Positions 1 through 11,232 are shown, counted from the first letter of the stretch. The stretch: 64,000 nucleotides of DNA from Fragilaria radians (GCA_900642245.1 CAAAJI010000021.1:137731-201730), one strand, 5' to 3'. The notes: generated from the letters alone by a model not told the origin. Translations and numbers: made by a program.

Positions 1-138
1 CATGGAAGATATAGAGACATGAGAGAATCGAATTCCATGGAACGTATAAGGAAAGGACAATCGTCCAACACAAAATCAAGACTAGACAAAATTTAATAGA
101 GGAAACATTGAGTAAACTAAACATTTATCCCATATTCT

Positions 139-3100
139 TCATATTGAATCTGATTTCAACTCGTCATCAAAATCCTGATTGATCCCTTGAGGATGGTTAG
201 ACGCCGTTTTTATACTTTCCTCCCCAAATCCCCTGTCAGTGATACCCTCTGAATCATTACGTGAAGCGAAGGCTTTTTCCTGGATTGCATTGTTTTCTGG
301 TTCATCAAACAAAATGGAAAGGGGATCCAAGATTGCCACGTCTTCCTTTTCTTGATCGTCTTCAAACAAGATAGAGAGAGGATCATCAATGACACTCTTA
401 GCATGAATTTCCTTATGTTGTTCGATCAGTTGCTCTTCTACTTTTGCTGCGACATAGGCGGCTTGAACCTCAGCACGAATCTCACTCGTTGCGTCAACAG
501 GCAGCGAGGCGTCGACCTTTTCACTCTTGTCTGCCTTATTTTTGTCAACAACATCGTCCTCTGTGTAGTCTGCTCCAGGCGCTGCGTTCAAGATTGCCAC
601 AGTTTCCTTCCACTCTTGTTCTAGATCTTGGTATTTTTCATTGACTTTCTTGGAATAATCTTCGAGTGAAAGTGGTGCCTCAAATATCGGGGGTTCATAT
701 TCCTCCCAAACTTCATTTGCAAGCGCCTGACTGAGACGGGTTTCTTTGCCGTCAGAATCGACTTCATTCATCCAAGGCAGTTCGGATAGGAAGTCGATAT
801 TCATTTTCCGACCCGAGTTAGTGCCCCATAATCCAGAAACTCCGTTGAAATTACTGCCTATAATGGAAACTTCATCCTGTGACACCTGACTGGGAGGTTT
901 TCCCCATAGTTGCATCACAGTATTGAAAGCGTTTTCTTCATAAGTAACCTCTGATGGCGCTTCGACAACGGAGAGAGCGGAAAGATCGGACGGAGGAAGG
1001 CCCCAGAGCTGGGATATTCCATCCAGCTTTGTTTGATCGTATTTTAACGGAGTTTGTTCACGTGATCGCTTCGCCTCTAGTTCTGATCCACTAAGTATCT
1101 CACGTGTTTCTCGCAGCTCTTCAGCAACAGCCTCGATAAGTTCTTCCATACTTTCCTTGTACTCTTCATAGGACATAGGCGACTCTTTGAGTTTTTGCTC
1201 TTCCTTAAAACGTCTTTCCTCCTCCCATTCTTCATCTGCCATCATTTGACTTAACCGATACTCCTTTCCATCATCTCTCGTTTCGTCAAACCATTGGACG
1301 GATTCCAAATTGAAGAAGCCAAAATCTGGTTGAATCATCATGTTGGGGAATACGCCTACGACTTCTTCTGATTCCTTTTGACTTGAAATTGCTATGTTTG
1401 GACCAACTTGTGATGAATCCGGAGGAGAGCGAAGTAGCGGTTCTTTGGATGTTGATTGTACAGCGAAGGAGGTCATAGTCGGAGACAAAAATGAAGGATT
1501 GAAATATGGAAACGAGACTACATCTCTTTTAGTATCAGCTGATTGAGTCATATTTACTTGGAAAGTTGGCTCTCGGATGGTTTGGTTGGTAACTTTCCCT
1601 TCATTTAGAATTGAGATTTTTGTGGGAACATCGGATAGTAAACCTCCTTCCTTCATTGTCTTTCTAGAGCTCATTTCCTGAAAAGATTTTTGGCCATCCT
1701 CAAGTTCAGTTTCCGCCACAATATCAATTAGTTTTGGTGATAATGTGGATGGCATTTCACCATTCAACATTCTAGTTTCATTCAGACTACTAGTATTTGT
1801 CGTCATTGTGATGTTTACAGCTAACAAGTTGATATCCTCTCCGATGGAGTCTTGTAGAACTTGTTGTCCCTCACTAAGTGTTTCATCGTTGTTTTCTGCG
1901 TTGATCCTTCGTTCCTTTTCTTGTTCTAAGTTCATGGCCTCCTGTTCGGCGGCTTTCAAAATCTCGGCTTTCACACGTTCAGCTTCTTCACGTTCTCGTT
2001 TCTCCTGTATCTCGCGTTCCTTTTGTGCCTTTTCTTCTTCCATTTGCAATAGCTCTTCGACTGAGTATCCTCTTACGGGTAACTGATAATCAAATAATTC
2101 TCCGTCTTTGATTCGTTGCGATGAAAATGGCATTTGGTTGAATCCATTCACCCATCGAACACTTCCAGAATTCGTTTCAGCAACTAAGGTATCAACACAT
2201 AATGGATCATCGCCCTTGCCATAATTTTCATTATCATATGGATCTAGGAATTGTTTCGCCAAATCGAAGAGACCCTGATAGGACAATGTGAGTAATCCAG
2301 TTCCGATGATCCCCAAAAGTGGTGCCATTCCAGAGGAGAATGCCATGACAGGATACATCCAAAGAATGACATCAACTAATACTTGTACAATATGAGCATA
2401 TGCTAGGGGCATACGACCTTGTAGCTCATCTCCGATTCCTCCGGTTTGTGCTCGAATAACATGGATTTTTTCCAACACCTGTTGTTCAAAGCCTGCTCCT
2501 CCCGCAATGTGTCCAGAATTCCTCCCTTCCAAAAAGCATCGTATTAACCATAGCATAACTGCATTATGCCGTTGTGTCGCGGGTATTTCCGCATCGACTA
2601 GGACTAATCTTTCTGTGGGTGTCAACAATCCACGTTCCACTAATCTGCGCATCCCCCGAGGTGTGAGTATAGGACGATGGGATCTAGTAAACGAGGCGTA
2701 AGTTAGGAGATTAAATAATCGTATGTAACGTGCCATCAATTCCAGAAGCTGTCGACTGGCATTTGTATAGGTGGAGGGGTCTGTGGGACTGGAAGGAGTC
2801 TTGCGAGCAGCGTGCGCAGCAAGTGTCATACCCAAATCATTCAACCGTCCTTGTAGACGTCGTGATAACTCATAGCATTTTCTCCAAAGGGCGTAGGATT
2901 GATTTAAGAAGAACGTAAGCGTAAAAGTCGTTACGGAAAGCAATTGGCCCCATAATATTTGAAAGCCTTGTAAATTTTCTTTCCAGCCAGGCATGAGACG
3001 AAAAATGAAGAAGACAACTGTAGCATAAGCCATATTTCTCACGCAAGATACCCATGTTTCACTAAATACGGTTCCAGTCCATCGCCTCCAAATCTTGTAG

Positions 3101-3574
3101 CAGAATCAAATGAGTACATAGTGGGGGGGGGGAGAGGAGTGAAGTAACGTGAACGTAGTAGAAAAACTACAAGGTTGTACTTACAAAACTACTCGAAGGA
3201 TCAAACTGTAACATGATGGGCTTTCTTGCTACCATCCGTACACTTTCATCAATTAAATCATCCAATAATTTTTGAGTGGATGCTTGTTCAATGATCGATT
3301 CAGGTGTTGTCAATACCATTTTCCTTGTTATTCTTGTCCGACGACGAAACAACGATGACGAAAATGCCTTGTTTGGATAAAGCATATTCGTGGATGATGA
3401 TTGTTGGTTCGGATAGAAGTTGAGCCGTGTAGAGGAAGGTATTTTGGTATTATCGAATAATCTCTGTAGATGTTGTCGCTGTTGTTGCTGTCGTTGCGAA
3501 GATGGAAGAATCATTCCCTTGATAACAGCAATACAAGGAAAGAACGTGATGAAGAATGAAAAGATTCGTATCAT
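139..3574 (-). CDS. Bestrophin-like anion channel with long repetitive tail (two exons)
   Basis: Exon 1 is 3574-3185 (130 codons) and exon 2 is 3093-139, giving a protein of about 1,114 residues. The 91-nt intron has a GTAAGT donor after codon TTT and a CTACAAG acceptor, both in phase 0. Exon 1 starts at the ATG of MIRIFSFFITFF, a signal-peptide-like stretch, followed by a Q/S/R-rich region that could be a plastid transit sequence. The join restores a bestrophin-type N-terminus (WRRWTGTVF), hydrophobic segments, a GRNSGH-to-GIGDELQGRMPLAYAH region and a LDPYDNE motif at the place of the family's NPFGEDDDD motif. Family members carry chloride or bicarbonate; algal homologues sit in thylakoids. 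The last ~690 residues are a charged, coiled-coil-prone tail (EEEKAQKEREIQEKREREEAERVKAE region) with duplicated blocks and three WG motifs. Family assignment is fairly sure; plastid location and bicarbonate transport are inference. Confidence 0.75.
3094..3184 (-). other. Intron of the bestrophin-like gene
   Basis: It has a GTAAGTACAACC donor directly after the codon for Phe130, and the acceptor is CTACAAG. Both exons are in phase 0, and the acceptor exon continues the conserved bestrophin N-terminal motif. A run of G on the plus strand (3122-3131) reads as a C-run inside the intron. Confidence 0.75.
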
Positions 3575-3968
3575 CCTACTATAGGTCAAATTTAAGATAT
3601 CCTTTTAATATATTGGAAGAAAAAATTGCTTCCCTTTCATGTATATACAGTTCAGAGAGTAAATGATGATGATTCCAAAATCCAATTTGATGCTCCTAAT
3701 TTTGTCTCTGCGAAGGTCTCGGACATCAATCAATCTCTGACCACTCAATACTGTACGAGTAGTATGTTTGGGCTGGGATACTACTAGTACAAAATAAGGA
3801 CATCAGAAAACCGTTATCCTTAGAAAGATCCAGTAACTGGAACCCTTACGAAGAAACATCAACCCGCGATGACAACCAACTTGATTTCGATCAATCCAAA
3901 TTCGTTTCTTTTGTTTTCATCCAACCAACTTGATTTAGATCAATTTGTTTGTTTTCATCCATCTTGCA
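3575..3968. promoter_or_regulatory. Divergent intergenic region between bestrophin-like and GT90 genes
   Basis: The two flanking genes are divergently arranged, so this ~390-bp gap probably holds both promoters. No TATA box or other recognisable element stands out. The GT90-proximal end carries an imperfect direct duplication, listed separately. Confidence 0.4.
3873..3960 (+). repeat. Imperfect tandem duplication upstream of the GT90 gene
   Basis: The stretch CAACCAACTTGATTTCGATC at 3873 recurs as CAACCAACTTGATTTAGATC at 3922. Both copies are followed by a TTGTTTTCATC-like segment. The unit is about 48 bp, ending just upstream of the ATG at 3969. Confidence 0.7.
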
Positions 3969-5990
3969 ATGACGATTGTTGCAGGAGGTCCACCCGAACT
4001 TCGTGGAATATTTGGCGATAATGGAGACTCTGCGAATTGGTTGGATGAAATGACAAAGTTCCCCAATGGCGTTCCGCGCTTTGAAAGTGGTGACACTTGT
4101 TTGGAATTTATGGAATGGTATGCCATCAATTTTGGTGGAAGCAATCCAGATTATCCACATCTGATGCATATATTTACGACACTCATCTCATGGGATCAGG
4201 TGGAACGCATTTTGCTGCCGAATATTTTGAAGGCTCGCAAAGAACCAAGCGATGCGAAAAAGATACCACTAAGTTATCTTGAGGATCCTGATCCAACGTC
4301 AAGTAATGTTTACGAACAACCAGATGCTCAAGATGTCATTGATGAGATCCTTTTTCGACTTGAATTGCCAATTCATAGGTGTACGACACCGGTATCGACC
4401 ATGAATACACTTAAATATCTTTTTTTTCATATGAAGTGTGGAATATATGTCATGATTCGGAACAACAAATTAAGAATCTTTGCGCCATTTGTTAATGGAG
4501 ATTATAGGAATACTTGGGGTGATGCACTGAAAGTAGAAGGAGATGGTTCGTTAGATACTTACTACTCGAAAAAGGCAGGCCAATACCGTGAGGAGCAAAT
4601 AGAGAAAGATAGGACCAAATGGTGGGCCAATGGAAACATCATTTGTAACGAATTGACCAAAGAAACCGATAAGGATCAAATGCAATACTGGGGTGATCAT
4701 TTCATGGCTGCACTTCGAGATATGTTTGGAGAAGTATGTAATCAACGGGAAATGCCCGACTGTGAGTTCTTTCTCAATAAGCGTGATTACCCTCAACTCA
4801 AGATAAATGTTAAAAAAGGTGGAATCCCTGTCGAGCCTTATGGCTTCATCTTCGACAAAGATGATCGTGATCCAGATCAAGATGTTGATCTCGTTAACGA
4901 ACACAAGTTTTCTTCCTACGCCCCCATCGTTTCTTTCTATGCTGCCCCTCCGGATAGATTCAGTGACCTCCCTTGGCCGTCGTCCGAAGACTGGGAATCT
5001 GCCTGTGGTCTAGTATTTCCGCAAACTCTCATTCACAAGAAAAAACCGGATGGATCGGTTGAATTTAACGGAAAACCTCGAGACTTGTTCACGGAAGCAA
5101 ATTTTCGAAAATTCGAGCGCGGCTGGGACGAAGGAAGAGTCGCAACTGCATTCTTTCGTGGAACTGCAACTGGAGGGGGGACTACCATCCATAATAATCA
5201 ACGTCTCAAGGCAGCATACCTTTGCAATCAATGGAAAAATGATCCCGAAAAAGGTGGAGATGAACCATTCTTGGATGCACAAATCGTCGGATGGAATCTT
5301 CGAGATAAGAAAATTGCAGACTCTCCCATGACCTTTCTGAGATCCTCAGAATTCAACTTTACAGCAGGACGACACCACTTCACTCCAATCTATGAACAAT
5401 CAAAGTATAAATACTTGGTTTACATAGATGGGCATTGTGCAGCATGTCGATACGGCTTTATGATGCGATTGGGTTCTGTCATTCTCAAAGTGGCGCCTCG
5501 CCAGGTTGCAGATCGCATGTGGTACTTTCCACTTTTGAAGCCATATCATGATCATGTTCCAGTCAAAGATGATCTTTCTGATTTGGAAGACCAAATTCGT
5601 TGGTGTCGTGCAAACGATGCAAAATGCAAGGAAATCGGTCAGAACGCCCTGAAATTTTATGAAAAATACGTCGCGAGAGATCCGTTGTTGGATTATGTTC
5701 AAATGATATGTCGTTCCATAGCCAAGTGTTATGTTGAACCACCAAGATGGTGGGAGGCACCCCCTAAGGAACAGCCGCCTCCAAAGCTACGAAAGCCTGA
5801 CCATTTATGCTATCAAGACAATTACTCAGGTACAGGCCGCCACTGTATCCGATGCAAGTTGGATGAGGAGGAAGAAAAACAGAGCATTGTCGCAGAAGAA
5901 GCAAAGGCGGAAGCCAAAAAGGCAGATAAAATGAGCAACAAGGCAAAATTACGTAATCGTCTTGTAAAGCGTGCGAAAGTTGCAAAGTAG
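3969..5990 (+). CDS. Glycosyltransferase family 90 (CAP10-like) protein
   Basis: This single-exon gene encodes 673 residues from the first in-frame ATG. GT90 enzymes transfer xylose or glucose from UDP-sugars onto proteins or polysaccharides, usually in the ER/Golgi. The C-terminal half has family hallmarks: FFRGTATGGGTT at about residue 395 followed by NNQRLKAAYLCNQW, then YKYLVYIDGHCAACRYG at about 482-498, then MRLGSVILKV. An Asp/Arg-rich DDRDPDQDVD stretch lies in the middle. The C-terminus is Lys/Glu/Ala-rich and highly charged. No signal peptide or membrane anchor is visible at the chosen start, which is unusual; an upstream signal-encoding exon could be missing. Divergent from the bestrophin-like gene. 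The family call is strong; donor and acceptor are unknown. Confidence 0.85.
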   Translation: MTIVAGGPPELRGIFGDNGDSANWLDEMTKFPNGVPRFESGDTCLEFMEWYAINFGGSNPDYPHLMHIFTTLISWDQVERILLPNILKARKEPSDAKKIPLSYLEDPDPTSSNVYEQPDAQDVIDEILFRLELPIHRCTTPVSTMNTLKYLFFHMKCGIYVMIRNNKLRIFAPFVNGDYRNTWGDALKVEGDGSLDTYYSKKAGQYREEQIEKDRTKWWANGNIICNELTKETDKDQMQYWGDHFMAALRDMFGEVCNQREMPDCEFFLNKRDYPQLKINVKKGGIPVEPYGFIFDKDDRDPDQDVDLVNEHKFSSYAPIVSFYAAPPDRFSDLPWPSSEDWESACGLVFPQTLIHKKKPDGSVEFNGKPRDLFTEANFRKFERGWDEGRVATAFFRGTATGGGTTIHNNQRLKAAYLCNQWKNDPEKGGDEPFLDAQIVGWNLRDKKIADSPMTFLRSSEFNFTAGRHHFTPIYEQSKYKYLVYIDGHCAACRYGFMMRLGSVILKVAPRQVADRMWYFPLLKPYHDHVPVKDDLSDLEDQIRWCRANDAKCKEIGQNALKFYEKYVARDPLLDYVQMICRSIAKCYVEPPRWWEAPPKEQPPPKLRKPDHLCYQDNYSGTGRHCIRCKLDEEEEKQSIVAEEAKAEAKKADKMSNKAKLRNRLVKRAKVAK

Positions 5991-6526
5991 CATGCGCATG
6001 GATGTTTTGGATATCCAAATGTGCATGGGGAAATTGTCAATACTTTCAAAAATGAATTTAATGATCATGTTATACTCATATTTTGAAAAGCATAAGAAGA
6101 TTTCTTTATTGAGATAGTGTACAGTTTTACAAACATCATTTCATTCCATAAAATAGAAATCTTTTCCTTAACAAAATAGACCAAACGAAACTTTGGAGCA
6201 AATTCGAAAGTATATTCACGAAAAGTATTTTTCAGGAACAACAGTAGCAGAAAGTTACACGGCGATTTAGAGATTCTGTTGCAGACATGACAACAAGAAT
6301 GATGATACAGTAGAAAAAGGTGTTTTGGAAACAAAAGGGGATAAAACCAAAGAGAAACTGTATACCTGAAAGGTTTGCAAGTATTCTTTCTTCTTGTAAA
6401 GCAATCAAATGCACAGTGAATACGCTGGCAAGAAAGAACATATTTTTATGAAAGAAACTTTCTACTTTGATCAATTAAATCAACTAGTCATCTTATTTTG
6501 ATTGCATTAACTTTGAATTAATGTTA
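5991..6526. other. AT-rich intergenic region
   Basis: This is the convergent gap between the GT90 gene and the DUF2214-like gene. It carries the 3' ends of both transcripts. Only short, unconvincing reading frames are present and no RNA gene or repeat was recognised. Confidence 0.5.
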
Positions 6527-7393
6527 TTAATCTTCAAAATCCAAAGCTTCCTTCACATACTTGAAACTCGCCCCGGCAAAAATAAGAGCAGACACTGCTG
6601 CCTCAGCTTGCCAGGGGATAGCATCTGTATAACCGATTCCTCGAGACATGAGAGTTGCAGAAAGAGGGATGCTAAGGATTGCCGTGATTTCTGCATTCAT
6701 AATGGATGTCATCCGATTGGCCAACTTTTCGGACATTTCTGGGAATTGTCCCTCTTGTTGTCGGACAATTGAGCGTTGAATAATCTTGGTGGTCGGGAAG
6801 AAGCTAAGCGCACCAAATATACCTACGAGACAAATCTTTACCCAAAAGATGGGTTCATGGGAATAAAAATCAATTCCCTTCCCATATGTGACGACTCGCA
6901 GGTAACCAGAAACAGCAATGGCAAGACCTGATATGCCATATGCAATATCTGCATTGGTAAGAAGTGCCTGTTCTTCTTGTGACATTCCTGGCTTTACCGT
7001 AAAACGTTCAATCGTAAGACAAGCGGTCATGACTACCAGGGATGCGTAGTGAACATACGCAACAGCGGCACTTGCTAGTGGAGTGGCAGAACTAGCCGCA
7101 CTAGCCTCAGAGGGAAGGCACAGCCAGACCAGAGATGCTGTTAGGATTGAAAGAGCTGCCGATGGATTAAGATTGTTTTGTTTTGTCGTCGTCACACCTG
7201 TTTTTGTCTCGGGTAACGTAAAGATATCATCATCCTTCGCATTGAGATGCAAATGTTGCTGAGGAAGAGTGAGGGTGGAAAATCGAGATGCGGAGGTAGT
7301 AGTAATTCTCTTTGTGGAAGAGAGCATTGGCACAAAGGCAAACGAGGATGTTGCAAATACAAGCAAATGGCAAAAAATCCAAAGAACCGTCAT
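6527..7393 (-). CDS. Plastid-targeted DUF2214-like membrane protein
   Basis: Encodes 288 residues from the ATG of MTVLWIFCHLLV. The N-terminus is a textbook diatom bipartite plastid presequence: a hydrophobic signal peptide ending at SS, then FAFVP, then a Ser/Thr/basic transit segment. A second hydrophobic stretch (about residues 80-100) ends in SEASAA, which could be a further processing site. The mature part has about four membrane spans and a motif typical of cyanobacterial and plastid DUF2214 proteins: RVVTYGKGIDFYSHEPIFWVK, then LSFFPTTKII. Family function is not established; location is probably thylakoid or inner envelope. The family call rests on motif resemblance only. Confidence 0.7.
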   Translation of the reverse strand: MTVLWIFCHLLVFATSSFAFVPMLSSTKRITTTSASRFSTLTLPQQHLHLNAKDDDIFTLPETKTGVTTTKQNNLNPSAALSILTASLVWLCLPSEASAASSATPLASAAVAYVHYASLVVMTACLTIERFTVKPGMSQEEQALLTNADIAYGISGLAIAVSGYLRVVTYGKGIDFYSHEPIFWVKICLVGIFGALSFFPTTKIIQRSIVRQQEGQFPEMSEKLANRMTSIMNAEITAILSIPLSATLMSRGIGYTDAIPWQAEAAVSALIFAGASFKYVKEALDFED

Positions 7394-9063
7394 GATTGAA
7401 ATTAATGAATACAATTTTGCGAACCAATCCTGTCATCCTGTCAAATAGAATTTAAGGTTATGGGGTACATTTAACTGCAACACTTCCTATTGAGTCACGG
7501 GATACAAAAATTAACAACTTTTGCTGGCACTTTACTCCATTGTCCTATCAGATATTTATGAAATTGCACTCCTCTTCTTTAGTGTGTCATTTAATACGTG
7601 TTCTCCTGCTCTTCCTAATCTTTGTTTCCAAGGCCTTTGAAACTTGTTGAATCGTAGTAAAGGCTGTTCAGTTCATTGTACGTTCAGTCTCCTCTCCCTA
7701 ACAAAGAGTTTGAGGCTTTGGCTACTATGATGAATCGCTGCTTTTCCCATGAATTCTATGCTTTTCAAGACTTACAACTTTTTCCACTTGAAGAATTCAA
7801 TAATTACTTTGCCAAATCCGACATCAGAGCGTTGAATATGGCACAGACTCTAGAAGTCTTTAACATCTCTGATAAAAGAAGCTAAGATAAAACTATACAA
7901 TACAGCCTGACAAACATGTATAAAGCTTTCCACATAAAACCTAATGCAGATTAAACGCAAGGGATATTTCCAATACCCATCTAGTATCTATAGAACTAAT
8001 TTCACCGAAACAAGTCTGCACATGCCTCTCGAAAGAAGCCTGATTAATGATCTCTTTAACGATGTTGGAGTTGATTTCTTTTATTCAAATGAATTCATTT
8101 TGATCCATTCAACTTTGATAGGATCTCGAATAAAACAAAGTCTCGTATCAATATGGTGACCGTACGCCAACCAATGCGTTCTACTTGTGAATGTTATTTC
8201 TTCTATTTTTCAAGCTCAATTTATAACTTGAACGTATAATCTTAAATCTTGGGAGGCCTGGAGACTTAAGCACTTTGTTAACGTGTAAGTCACCGCCACA
8301 CTTTCCAAGTTATTGATTGATAAGAAGTACAATAAATTGTACATCAGGAATACGAGGAGGGACAGTTGTTGCAGTCTGAGCGGAAGACTTTCTAGAATCA
8401 TCTGCCATGGGCAATACCATCGTATCGGAATCAGAGAATTTTCTATGGTTTCGGTATGTTGAGTTTCAGTCACGGTGATATTCTTTATAGACATTTTCCC
8501 TATTGTCGGTTTGTATGGACGTCAATTCTCCAGTTGGATTGGATGCCACATGCATATGTCTCTATCGAATAGGGGCTTAAACAAGTAGATGGTCGACATA
8601 GTGTTGGACAAGGAATTTGTTTTGAACTGTACTCACTATCAAATTTTTGGCATCCACAAATAATTAAAAACAAAGGGGGAAACTAGGAATGGAATAGTTT
8701 TTGGACTTTGCCAAAAAAATTGGGAGCATGCTTTCAATTAAGTTAAATTAGGGGCTTGGAAGTCTGAAGACAAAGGGAACTTTGTTATTCTGATTATGCT
8801 GCTCCCATATTGCATGCGCACGTCATCCTCAATCCAGATTACTCTTTTTGCAAGAATGCTTCCTGAGCATGGAGAACATGCAGCAATAGACGTCCTTCAA
8901 TACCAAGGAGAAAGATAGCAAGAAAACTTAGGACGAATATCTTGAAATTAGATTGGCTTACCCAGGTTTCCACTTCCAAGCAAAGGTTAAATGAAACAAA
9001 TTTGGTCTGTGATAGGAAAAAAGTACATCTCAAGCCTTCGTGTCTATGTATCGATAGATGTAT

Positions 9064-9165
9064 ATTTCTCTCAAATTTTCATTTTCGATACTCATTTGTA
9101 CTGATAGCAATGGACAACTCCAATGCTGGTACACAAGTACATCTCTTTGCCTATTAAATTTTTAT
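9064..9165 (+). repeat. Dispersed repeat, copy 1
   Basis: The core CTCCAATGCTGGTACACAAG at 9118 matches CTCCAATATTGGTACACAAA at 47378. Similarity extends to both sides (AAATTTTCATTTTCGATACT against AAACTTTATTTTCTACTATT on the left, TACATCTCTT against TACATATCTT on the right). Element type is unknown. Confidence 0.6.
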
Positions 9166-11000
9166 AGGGAAGCATGATGATTTCATGGTTAAGTGACAAT
9201 TCTTTTACTTTTCCCTTGGCTAAGTGAGAAAACCTATTTTTCCACACAAGAGAACATTGCATTTGAGTATCATCATTTTATTTTCATATACTGCTTACCC
9301 ATGATTGAATCACGTGTCATGAAAGAAGGATATCAGCATGGAGTTTTCCATGTCCCAATCATTGGAATAGGAAACAGGTGATGTTTTACAATTTGATTTC
9401 AGCTTCTTAAAGTCAGAGATAAAAAATGCTGTTCTGGTTTACTTGGGAAACTCAAATTCTAGGTAGGTCCATACAGACGGAAACTTCTTTGAAGACTGAT
9501 TTTCACTTGCCTTGCAATTGCTTTGAGTAGTTATTGCTCCACTGATCTAGCTATAGTATATCAATTCCCATGGAATGCCTTGCAGTTTTTGACAATCAGT
9601 CAAAGGTTGTTTCATTCCATATGCGAGGCTGCATATCATGCTCTCGAACGAATTTAGTGATAGATGTTATCCCTTTTCGTAGGTTATCCCACATCTTCAT
9701 GACTTCAATTAAGTGTAAAGGCTCGATTTTAGATCTTGAACCTTTTTGGAATGAAATATTTGTCAAGTAATGCTTGTCACTTATATACAGTCAAATAAGA
9801 TCCAAATTACATTGTTGTTATTGGAACTAGCATCAGCTAGTCGTTTAACCAAATGTTGCAATTGACCAACATTGGGGCTCGCAACTAATTTTATTGCGGA
9901 AGGAAGCATTTATGTAACGCTAAGTTTTGCTGTGCCAAAAGAAAATGGTTGAACTCAAAATACTCATTATCTATATCATTTAACTTTGTTTAAGGAAACG
10001 TTCACGAAAAAAAAATTTGACATTTTAAACTCTCTTTGACATTTGCATTCACATTAATTCGAACTACCTTTGAACTTTGTATAAAGAAAAGAACATCTTT
10101 TGAAAAATCTTTAAGTTCAAATTGAGCGAATATATTTTAAGCCAATGTCACTAGTTCTTACCCCAGGAGATCATTTTTCATAAAATCTGCATCTCATGTA
10201 TTCAGCCTTTTTGTCCAATGGTCTGAGGGTGAAAGATCAGTCCATTAGGCAAAAAGTGCTGCATATTTTCAAGCAAAGGAAAGCAGATGGAGCATTTGAC
10301 AGCAGCATAGAATGTTTGGCGCCACCTTTTGAGATAAAAAGTAAGTCATGGTCTTTTTTCTCAATCCTCTCTCTAAGGGAGCTGATGATATTTGTAGGAA
10401 CATCATTCAATGACTTCTTCGATTGTTTGAGAGATATGGAATCAAGAAGCAAGTAAACATAATCAATATGGAACATATTGCTCAATCTTTTGAATCAAAA
10501 CAAGAAAGACTTATCGATGAAAATGGAAGTAACTTTCATAAAAGATTCACAGATACATTATTGGAAACGGGGGAAAACTTTCACCTTTTGTACTATGCCC
10601 TGGCAGAAAAAAACCAGCGCTCCACAAAGGTGTCCTGGTTTATGCGAAAATGACTGGAAAGTAAAAAGGCAAATCCTACTCATTTCGTCCAATAACTGGT
10701 AATTACTTGTAAATAGACTACATTTTTACGAATGCCCGTACTACATAAATGGCCTCATGTAGGGTTCATACAATTTTGTCCATTTCTATATCACAGTAGA
10801 GGTATTTGGTGCAAATTTTTCAGTTGTACCTCCCAACTGACCCAAGTGTCTATGGCCATTGGATGGTGCTGTGAATAGACGTTTTCATAGTTAATGTTAA
10901 TCAGATTCCAATTTTACATTTGGCATGCTTTGGAAGATACAAACTGACAAGCAAATAGTAAAAACCTAAAACTATCTGATTAACGCCAAAACCGATAATG

Positions 11001-11064
11001 ATTGCACTCAAAGTCTGTGATTGGCTTCTAGATAAACTTTGACATACATATTCTTCATCATCCA
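11001..11064 (+). repeat. Direct repeat, copy A
   Basis: The stretch CAAAGTCTGTGATTGGCTTC followed by TAGATAAACTTTGACAT is repeated, with about ten changes, as CAAAGTCTTTGATTGGTTTC TAAACAAACTTTGATAT exactly 170 bp downstream. Confidence 0.75.
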
Positions 11065-11170
11065 TCAAATTCCTAATTGATTCATTCTACTTAATTCATG
11101 GATAATCTCTTAAATTTGTTTAAACATTTTTTCTAAACTTTTATTCTACATCCTATACCTACAAGTTAAG

Positions 11171-11232
11171 GCATCATTCAAAGTCTTTGATTGGTTTCTA
11201 AACAAACTTTGATATGCTTCATCCTATTTGGA
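11171..11232 (+). repeat. Direct repeat, copy B
   Basis: Second copy of the repeat at 11001, at a spacing of 170 bp. Each copy also has an internal near-inverted pair (CAAAGT ... ACTTTG), so a short hairpin could form. Confidence 0.75.

Noticed and set aside
3122..3131. G-run as a possible quadruplex or terminator
   Set aside because: A single G run inside an intron; it lacks the four runs needed for a quadruplex.
7679..8159. Two consecutive plus frames with coding-like text
   Set aside because: No shared frame, no splice signals joining them, and no domain.
8216..8492. 92-codon minus frame with a hydrophobic stretch
   Set aside because: A single hydrophobic run without targeting or family features; likely random.
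10196..10702. Overlapping plus frames that could be a decayed gene
   Set aside because: No motifs in either frame; frames are typical in length for AT-rich non-coding DNA.
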